DNA of 5,012 bases from an uncultured bacterium. GTDB lineage: Bacteria > Bacteroidota > Ignavibacteria > Ignavibacteriales > Melioribacteraceae. Positions 1 through 5,012 of the stretch are shown here, in pieces. Both the position numbers and the translations under genes were made by a program. The notes under the pieces were generated by a model. It was not told where the DNA came from and did no database searches. It was given only the letters and a program-made list of their open reading frames with translations. How positions within the stretch are numbered: the first letter of the stretch is position 1; each line of letters starts with the position of its first letter. The stretch lies in NCBI GenBank assembly GCA_937936675.1, contig CALDDL010000311.1, positions 1 through 5,012 on the forward strand, in the 5' to 3' direction.

Positions 1-1103
1 ACCACTTTTGAACATAACTCTTTCCCATTTTGAACATCTATAACCACACCGGTTTCGATGCTTAAATGTATTGCTTCAATTGCTTTGGTTACTTCATGAC
101 CATCGAGACCGGAGGGGTATGTACCTTCTAAATCTTTTAAGCTGAATCCGTTACTTAAATGAACTACATTCTCAATAAAATGTTGAATACTCTTTATACC
201 GTAACCGACATATTTAGGCTTTCCTGAAATATCATTTTCTAAATGCATAAAACCGGAATTATGATTTCTGATTCCTTTTTCGGATGTAAAACAAGAAGTA
301 GTTCCGCGATTATGAGAATCAGCTTCTACAATACCTTCGGTGCCAATAAGTCTAAAACCTTGATTAACGATTGAAGAAAAATTCTCGGGTAATACCCACG
401 AACTATCAAGAGTAATTACTGCATTATTCTCGAAAGTCAACATGCTCGTAATTGAGTCATAAGTATCAAGACCAAGTTTATGTAATTTATTTTTTTGTCC
501 TTTTGCATAAACGCTCTTTACTCTGCTATTCATAAGCCAGCTAATTAAATCAATAAAATTAGAGCCGAGAAACCATGCCGGTGAAGTCTTATGAACCCAA
601 GTCTTAAACCAATCTCTTGGTACTACAATTTGATCTTCCATATAACAATAACCGTAAAGAAAATCTCCGAACTTATTTTTATTAACTAAATCCCTTATTT
701 CAATATGATAAGGATCGTATCGTTTATGAAAATCGATTTGTAAAATTAATTCTTTCTCTTTTGCAATATTCATCATTTCATAAGAGCCGATGGAATTTGT
801 ATCTAATGGTTTTTCCACTAAAACATGCAATCCACGTAGCAATGCATTCAATACAATATCTTTATGCTGATAGTCAACCGTAGCAACCGAGACCGCATCT
901 AAATTTTCTTTTTCAATCATTTCTAAATAATTAGAATAAATGGGAATATTAAAATCATTCTTAATTGTCGAATGTTTGGTGATGTCAATTTCCGCTGCAG
1001 CAACCAATTTCACATTCATAATTTCTTCTAATTGTTTAAATGCGTGCAGATGGAATATTCCAAATCTTCCGACACCAATAGTCGCAATTCTTAATTTTTT
1101 CAT
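1..1103 (-). CDS. Gfo/Idh/MocA-family NAD(P)-dependent oxidoreductase, C-terminus cut by window edge
   Basis: Translating the minus strand from ATG at 1103 gives 367 residues with no stop before the left edge (bases 1-2 are left over), so the 3' end is missing. Family members are usually about 330-390 residues, so probably only a few are lost. Seen: an N-terminal Rossmann fold with GVGRFG (G10, G12, G15); an acidic end of strand beta-2 (E38, D40), which in this family suggests NAD rather than NADP; the EKP motif at 97-99 with K98 as the expected catalytic lysine; FHKRYDP at 125-131; and WFLGSNFIDL at 177-186, where the second catalytic region lies. Known of the family: cytosolic enzymes that oxidise or reduce sugars, inositols and related polyols. 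The substrate cannot be read from sequence. Odd: N182 sits where many members have the catalytic histidine. The start follows the ROK gene by 24 bases, with AGGAAG upstream. Family call firm, substrate unknown. Confidence 0.93.
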   Translation of the reverse strand, partial: MKKLRIATIGVGRFGIFHLHAFKQLEEIMNVKLVAAAEIDITKHSTIKNDFNIPIYSNYLEMIEKENLDAVSVATVDYQHKDIVLNALLRGLHVLVEKPLDTNSIGSYEMMNIAKEKELILQIDFHKRYDPYHIEIRDLVNKNKFGDFLYGYCYMEDQIVVPRDWFKTWVHKTSPAWFLGSNFIDLISWLMNSRVKSVYAKGQKNKLHKLGLDTYDSITSMLTFENNAVITLDSSWVLPENFSSIVNQGFRLIGTEGIVEADSHNRGTTSCFTSEKGIRNHNSGFMHLENDISGKPKYVGYGIKSIQHFIENVVHLSNGFSLKDLEGTYPSGLDGHEVTKAIEAIHLSIETGVVIDVQNGKELCSKV

Positions 1104-1116
1104 TTTGTTCTTAATT

Positions 1117-1122
1117 CTTCCT
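1117..1122 (-). promoter_or_regulatory. Possible ribosome-binding site of the oxidoreductase gene
   Basis: On the minus strand AGGAAG lies 13 bases upstream of the ATG at 1103, inside the 24-base gap after the ROK stop codon. The match to the Shine-Dalgarno consensus is fair, but the spacing is longer than usual and the group tends to use weak sites, so it is only a candidate. It supports the chosen ATG because the gap has no better start signal. Confidence 0.4.
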
Positions 1123-1127
1123 GAACA

Positions 1128-2375
1128 CTATTTTTCTTCAATAAAAGTGTTAATTTGATTTTTAAAAAATTCATCTATTATCGGGACAGTAGCGCCAATC
1201 GTACCTGAATGACTTCCCATTTTTGAAAAAACTATTTCTGTATTCTTTCTTGGTATTTCTAAAGCTCTTTTTTGAACAACTTGCATTATCGAAGGAGTTA
1301 CAATAGATTCGGCAATTCCGATTTTACCACCTATAATTATTCTTTCTGGATTAAATAAATTTATCAGAGTAACGATACCTTCGCCTATATTTTGACCCAT
1401 TTTATCGATTAGATTATAAGCCAATTTATCGCTGGATCCGGCTGCTTGGCAGATGATATCAAAATCTAATTTATTTATATCACGATCGATTATTCCCAAT
1501 AAACTGGAATTGACACCTTTTTGAATTAAGTCGATCGCCTGATTAACTATTGCTTTGGTACTTGCAATAGCTTCGAGACATCCAAGATTACCGCATTCGC
1601 ATAATGGTCCTCGGTCATCAACCGAAATATGACCAAACTCACCTGCTGAACCGGAGACTCCTTCAAAAAGTTTTCCGTTAAGAATAATTCCCATACCTAG
1701 ACCGGTACCAACATTTAAATAAAGAATACTATTCTTGCCAATTCCAACACCGAAATTTTGCTCTGCTAATGCTGCGGCATTTGCAACGTTAAGTATATAA
1801 CTTGGCATCTTGAATTTTTTCGCAAGGATATCTTTGAATGCTACTACACCCCAATTAACTAGATGAGGGAAAGGAATTGCCGATCCATCATTAGGGTTAT
1901 ACAAACCTGCTATCGATAGACCAATACCAAGATATTTCTCTCTCGGTATTTTTGCTTTCTTTATAATTTGCTCAATTGCTTCAATAAGCATTTTCAATAC
2001 TGAATCTTTACCATCTTCTTTATTATATGGTATAGCTTCGTAAAATATAGGTTCTCCTTTTAGATTGCATATACAGGTATGAATACGTGTATGAGAAAGC
2101 TGACAGCCAATTGAATATCGGAAATTATGATTAATATTATATAGTGCCGATCTTCTTCCACCGATTGATTCTTCTTTTCCATCTTGAATTATCAATCCGA
2201 TTTTGCTTAATGTAGTTGTTATAGTATTTACTTTAGCAAAAGAGATACTCGTGCTATTAACGATATCTCTATTCGTTATCGGTCCATCAGTATAGATTTT
2301 ATCAATTACTACAGAGACATTCCTTTGCCTCAATAGTGTCTGTCCTTTTACTGTATTTACCTTCCTGGCATTCAT
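1128..2375 (-). CDS. ROK-family transcriptional regulator (NagC/XylR/Mlc type)
   Basis: 415 residues, ATG start, TAG stop, the usual length for ROK repressors (about 380-420; ROK sugar kinases are about 300). Residues about 12-82 form a winged helix-turn-helix: helix 2 near ITNRDIVNSTS (33-43), a recognition helix near SFAKVNTITTTLSKIG (45-60), and a wing around GGRRSALYNI (72-81). The rest is the ROK domain: NVGTGLGMGI at 221-230, GEFGHI at 245-250 with E246 and H249 in the sugar-contacting positions, and the zinc motif CECGNLGCLE at 259-268 (C259, C261, C266, with H249 as fourth ligand). The first phosphate loop is degenerate (IGCQLS, 89-94), and the NDAN-like motif reads NVAN (196-199), lacking the catalytic aspartate, which fits a sensor rather than a kinase. 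It probably binds DNA in the cytoplasm and releases or changes affinity on binding a sugar. A weak GGA site lies 6 bases before the ATG. Its target is probably this locus (inference); ligand unknown. Confidence 0.93.
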   Translation of the reverse strand: MNARKVNTVKGQTLLRQRNVSVVIDKIYTDGPITNRDIVNSTSISFAKVNTITTTLSKIGLIIQDGKEESIGGRRSALYNINHNFRYSIGCQLSHTRIHTCICNLKGEPIFYEAIPYNKEDGKDSVLKMLIEAIEQIIKKAKIPREKYLGIGLSIAGLYNPNDGSAIPFPHLVNWGVVAFKDILAKKFKMPSYILNVANAAALAEQNFGVGIGKNSILYLNVGTGLGMGIILNGKLFEGVSGSAGEFGHISVDDRGPLCECGNLGCLEAIASTKAIVNQAIDLIQKGVNSSLLGIIDRDINKLDFDIICQAAGSSDKLAYNLIDKMGQNIGEGIVTLINLFNPERIIIGGKIGIAESIVTPSIMQVVQKRALEIPRKNTEIVFSKMGSHSGTIGATVPIIDEFFKNQINTFIEEK

Positions 2376-2403
2376 ATTTATTCCAAATAATCTATCTTGT
2401 TAA

Positions 2404-3432
2404 TTAAAGCATTATTAAACTTGCTGTAAGCTGCAATGGAGAAGTAAATCTGCCGGTATTCTCAACCATATAACTAAAATCCAATTTGAATCCGATACTA
2501 TTAGAAATAGAATACCTTATACCTGCACCAGCAGTGAAACCACCAAGATCATAATTCATTCTATATCCGCATCTTATATTAAATAATCCCAAATAACTAT
2601 ATTCGGCACCAAGATTTAATCTTTCGGAATAATCTCTTAAGTGGATTGCATCGACTGCGATTAATAAAGCATTTTTAGAATTGTTCTCCCATAAATCGAA
2701 CATATTCATTGAAAGACCGATCTTGAAAGTAAGCGGAGTGCTAAAAGATTCCTGCTCATACTTTAAATCAGTAGAAAAATTCTGTATCGTCATCGAAAGT
2801 GCTAAGCTTTTATATCCCGGGTAATATAGAGTACCAAAATCAAAACTAAAGGCAGACATAGTATTTTCAGTAACACTTTTCTCACCCGAAGTATTTAATG
2901 TAACATTACTTCCATAGTTCTCGTATAAATATCGAACTTGCCCGCCAAAAGAAAATTGTGGAGATACTTTTTTAGAATAAGTAAAACCAATTGCCATATC
3001 TGTCGGAGAAAACATTCCTTCATCTACATATCCATATTGAGCGGATTCTTCGATAGTCTGTGCAACTGATGTTTTGTGAAGCTCCCCATAATCCATCCAT
3101 AAGATATTGGCACCTAAGACGCCCAATTCATTCAGATTAATTCCCACTCCTAAAGCATTCAAAGATATATCTGCAATCCATGAATTATGGCTAAAAATAA
3201 ATTCATTATTTTCCATTTCTGCCAAGCCGGCAGGATTCCAAAACATAGCCTGAACTCCTTTGACAGCAGAGATACCTGCTTCGCCTCTGCCCACCATTTC
3301 AGCTCCAACACCTATTTTAAGGTATTGCATTCCGCTTTGTCCCACCTTATTAAAATTATCCTGTCCAAAATTATGATTAAAGGATAATAACAAAAAGGAA
3401 AAAATCATTAGGAAAAGATTTCGTTTAATCAT
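2404..3432 (-). CDS. PorV/PorQ-family outer-membrane beta-barrel protein
   Basis: 342 residues, TAA stop. Residues 1-23 form a signal peptide: charged KR at 3-4, then a hydrophobic stretch at 6-18, with likely cleavage before Q24. The mature start has the family pattern GMQYLKIGVGAEMVGRGEAG (34-53), followed by the hallmark WNPAGLA (65-71). The remainder alternates polar and hydrophobic residues with aromatic-rich turns, as in FadL-like barrels; recognisable late blocks are LSMTIQNF (211-218), PLTFKIGLS (233-241), RLNLGAEY (271-278) and FTAGAGIRY (299-307). Known: PorV works in type IX secretion as the outer-membrane protein that receives cargo C-terminal domains and passes them to the attachment complex; PorQ and many paralogues are less well understood. 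Many FCB genomes carry several paralogues, so this need not be the housekeeping PorV. The ATG overlaps the upstream stop (ATGA), implying translational coupling to the T9SS-tagged gene. The C-terminus ends in ML rather than the aromatic residue common in barrels. Family call good; exact role inferred. Confidence 0.85.
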   Translation of the reverse strand: MIKRNLFLMIFSFLLLSFNHNFGQDNFNKVGQSGMQYLKIGVGAEMVGRGEAGISAVKGVQAMFWNPAGLAEMENNEFIFSHNSWIADISLNALGVGINLNELGVLGANILWMDYGELHKTSVAQTIEESAQYGYVDEGMFSPTDMAIGFTYSKKVSPQFSFGGQVRYLYENYGSNVTLNTSGEKSVTENTMSAFSFDFGTLYYPGYKSLALSMTIQNFSTDLKYEQESFSTPLTFKIGLSMNMFDLWENNSKNALLIAVDAIHLRDYSERLNLGAEYSYLGLFNIRCGYRMNYDLGGFTAGAGIRYSISNSIGFKLDFSYMVENTGRFTSPLQLTASLIML

Positions 3433-5012
3433 CTTATCACCACAAATTTTATTATTTCATTACCCAAATCAGATTCCACATGAGCTATATATAGCCCGCT
3501 TACGATAAACTGATTTGAATCAGTTACTTGATTCCATTCCTCCGAACCTAAACCACTATCGTGATAAATTGTTTTTACAAGATCACCAGATACTGTAAAT
3601 ATTCTTATCGTGCATCTCTTTGGAAGTCCGACAAATAATAATTTATTATTCTGGACATCACTTGGATTATTCGGATCGCCATAATTTATAGAACGGATGT
3701 TATATGGATTTGGAACTACTCTTAAATTACTTTTAAAACCCTCGGCTGAGTTTTGGGGCTCGACAGCAGAAGAAGCACCTACATAAGCAGTGGAGGTAAG
3801 ACGAGAACTTTCGAGTGATTTACCGGGATTAAGATAATTACCTGTTCCATCATCAAATGCAGTTATGGCATAATAATAATTAAACCCTGTAACTACATTA
3901 GAATCAATATAGGAATGAACAATCGGATTACCTGAATTGCCTCCCATTTCATAAATCATATCCCATTTATTATCGGGTGATATAGCAGCGCGATAAAGTC
4001 GATATCCCGCGAAATCCTTTTTCTTGGTATCAGGGTCTAAGGCTCTTTCGGAGCTGCCGGACCACTCGATTTTTATATTCCCCATACCTGATGTAACTAG
4101 TATCGAATCCGGTGAGGGCGGCGGATCAGGAATATTAAATTTTTTGTTAAATGCTAATTTAGCAGCTGAAAGAGATTTAAATAATGAATCTCTGCCGGTG
4201 GCTATCTCTGCTTCGTATTGAGTTTTTGAAATCATTCCTCCTAGAAGTTTGAGACCTAAATCCTCTGCCTTTTCTCTATCGATTCCGTCTATAATCTGAA
4301 CTAGTACTATTCTTACATCTTCATTAATAGGCATATTATAAGGACCAAAACTCATCAGAAAATTTTCGGCTCCGTAACCCGCAAAATTTTTATTTCCTCC
4401 TTGAGATAATTTCTGAATCTGAGCACTAGCACTCGATTCGAGACCGGAAGAATTATCGACATTTACGGGCTGTTTTGGGTCGTCCGATGCTCCTGATTCT
4501 AAATCATCAATTGCTTGCTTATCCGCATGTAAAACACCAAGCCCATAAAAGCCCGGCACCCTCGGCTCCATAGTAATCGGATCGGGATCATAACTATCGG
4601 TATCAACATTATTACCATCCCATGCAATAAGGACTCTTGCCGAATCTGCTGTCTTATCTCCCTTTACCCATTGATCATAAGTAGCACCATAGTATTCATA
4701 ATTATCATCGGGCTCGGTTCCGCCGAATCTCGGCTTGATATCCGTTGAGAACGGAAATCCAAACCATACATCTTTAAGTTGATTTTTCAATTCTTTTGTC
4801 TGAACATTATTATCAATATTTCCGGTATTGATAAATCTATAATCAAAAATAATATAGTTTTTATGACCTTCTATTGCATAAGCATAAGTTTTTAATTGCA
4901 CTGTAATTCCGAGCGAAGTAGTCCATACCGATTCAATCTGTTCATCCGTTATAAGCGAAGGAACTAAAGAAGCGTTATCAAAAGTTTCTGCTTGAATATG
5001 ACCAGAGCCGTC
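3429..5012 (-). CDS. Secreted protein with fibronectin type III-like and T9SS type A-like sorting domains, N-terminus cut by window edge
   Basis: The frame stays open from the TGA at 3429-3431 to the right edge: 527 residues with no start. A GTG at 4901 could be taken as a start, but the 37 codons above it continue the same style (including DEQIESVW) and it leaves no signal peptide, so the gene is 5'-partial. Numbered from the edge: residues 1 to about 295 are a conserved-looking region I recognise from Ignavibacteria-type secreted proteins but cannot name, with acidic, aromatic loops (PDDNYEYYG, 101-109; DGNNVDTDSYDPDP, 132-145) and a helical part ending in RDSLFKSLSAAKLAFNKKF (274-292). After a proline-rich link (PDPPPSPDS, 295-303), about 303-410 resemble a fibronectin type III domain (IKIEWSGS, FAGYRLYRA, YYYAITAFDDG). 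About 429-527 are a T9SS type A-like sorting domain: VVPNPYN (432-438), IRIFTVSGDLVKTI (469-482), FIVSGLYIAHVES (501-513) and FVVIR at the end. Expected at the cell surface or released. No catalytic motif seen. Confidence 0.85.
   Translation of the reverse strand, partial: DGSGHIQAETFDNASLVPSLITDEQIESVWTTSLGITVQLKTYAYAIEGHKNYIIFDYRFINTGNIDNNVQTKELKNQLKDVWFGFPFSTDIKPRFGGTEPDDNYEYYGATYDQWVKGDKTADSARVLIAWDGNNVDTDSYDPDPITMEPRVPGFYGLGVLHADKQAIDDLESGASDDPKQPVNVDNSSGLESSASAQIQKLSQGGNKNFAGYGAENFLMSFGPYNMPINEDVRIVLVQIIDGIDREKAEDLGLKLLGGMISKTQYEAEIATGRDSLFKSLSAAKLAFNKKFNIPDPPPSPDSILVTSGMGNIKIEWSGSSERALDPDTKKKDFAGYRLYRAAISPDNKWDMIYEMGGNSGNPIVHSYIDSNVVTGFNYYYAITAFDDGTGNYLNPGKSLESSRLTSTAYVGASSAVEPQNSAEGFKSNLRVVPNPYNIRSINYGDPNNPSDVQNNKLLFVGLPKRCTIRIFTVSGDLVKTIYHDSGLGSEEWNQVTDSNQFIVSGLYIAHVESDLGNEIIKFVVIR
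3437..3441 (-). promoter_or_regulatory. Ribosome-binding site of the PorV-like gene, inside the upstream coding region
   Basis: GGTGA lies 4 bases before the ATG at 3432 and is embedded in the last codons of the upstream gene. Together with the ATGA overlap it supports this start and reinitiation by ribosomes finishing the upstream gene. Confidence 0.5.

Larger units (their letters stand above)
1..5012 (-). other. Probable single operon of four genes, open at both ends
   Basis: All four genes run in one direction. The junctions are a 4-base overlap (3429-3432), a 28-base gap (2376-2403) and a 24-base gap (1104-1127). None holds a stem followed by a T-run or a recognisable promoter. The promoter and any ROK operator should lie beyond the right edge, and the end of transcription beyond the left edge. 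Co-transcription is inferred from spacing and strand. Confidence 0.7.

Noticed and set aside
1106..1127. Inverted repeat TGTTC - 12 bases - GAACA in the gap before the oxidoreductase, considered as a ROK operator or hairpin
   Set aside because: Five-base arms are expected often by chance, the arms do not extend, no second copy was seen in the other gap, and the site overlaps the likely ribosome-binding region instead of a promoter.
940..1158. Plus-strand open frame of about 72 codons
   Set aside because: It lies opposite the start of the oxidoreductase and the end of the ROK gene, both supported by clear family motifs; it has no recognisable domain and looks like a shadow frame.
1128..2375. 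ROK gene read as a glucokinase or other sugar kinase
   Set aside because: It has an extra N-terminal winged helix-turn-helix, regulator length, a degenerate phosphate loop and no catalytic Asp in the NVAN motif.
3187..3387. Plus-strand open frame of about 66 codons
   Set aside because: It is antisense to the signal peptide and WNPAGLA region of the PorV-like gene, has no family resemblance, and fits a chance open frame in AT-rich DNA.
4024..4221. Plus-strand open frame of about 65 codons
   Set aside because: It is antisense to the proline linker and the start of the fibronectin-like domain of the secreted protein; composition and position indicate a shadow.
3429..5012. Secreted protein considered as a SusD-like lipoprotein
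   Set aside because: No lipobox is visible (the N-terminus is missing), the visible part lacks the helical TPR-like character of SusD, and the C-terminus is a T9SS-type sorting domain after a fibronectin-like domain.

Overview
The window is AT-rich and carries four protein-coding genes, all on the minus strand and packed almost end to end. It looks like part of one operon transcribed from high to low coordinates. A C-terminal domain of the type IX secretion system (T9SS) type, next to a PorV/PorQ-family barrel, points to the Bacteroidetes/Chlorobi (FCB) group. The repertoire, low GC and weak ribosome-binding sites suggest an Ignavibacteria-like member (Ignavibacterium/Melioribacter relatives or uncultured kin). 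This placement is inferred from gene content and sequence style; no marker gene is present.

Layout in order of transcription. (1) 5012 to 3429: the C-terminal 527 residues of a large secreted protein. It has a conserved N-terminal region of unknown function, a fibronectin type III-like domain and a T9SS type A-like sorting domain; its start lies outside the window. (2) 3432 to 2404: a complete PorV/PorQ-family outer-membrane barrel, joined to gene 1 by a 4-base ATGA stop/start overlap. (3) 2375 to 1128: a complete ROK-family transcriptional regulator (NagC/XylR/Mlc type) with an N-terminal winged helix-turn-helix. (4) 1103 to the left edge: a nearly complete Gfo/Idh/MocA-family NAD(P)-dependent oxidoreductase that runs off the window. 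The gaps are -4, 28 and 24 bases, with no room for an obvious internal terminator or promoter.

How they may work together (inference): a PorV-like protein could help deliver the T9SS-tagged neighbour to the cell surface. The ROK protein would sense a sugar or sugar derivative and control the locus, and the oxidoreductase would act on a sugar-like substrate in the cytoplasm. This resembles a carbohydrate-utilisation locus, but no SusC/SusD pair, glycoside hydrolase or transporter is visible here. The points most worth a second look are the fused cargo/barrel pair, the missing catalytic residues in the ROK domain and the oxidoreductase, and the uncharacterised N-terminal region of the secreted protein. 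No RNA gene, CRISPR array, insertion sequence or long repeat was seen.
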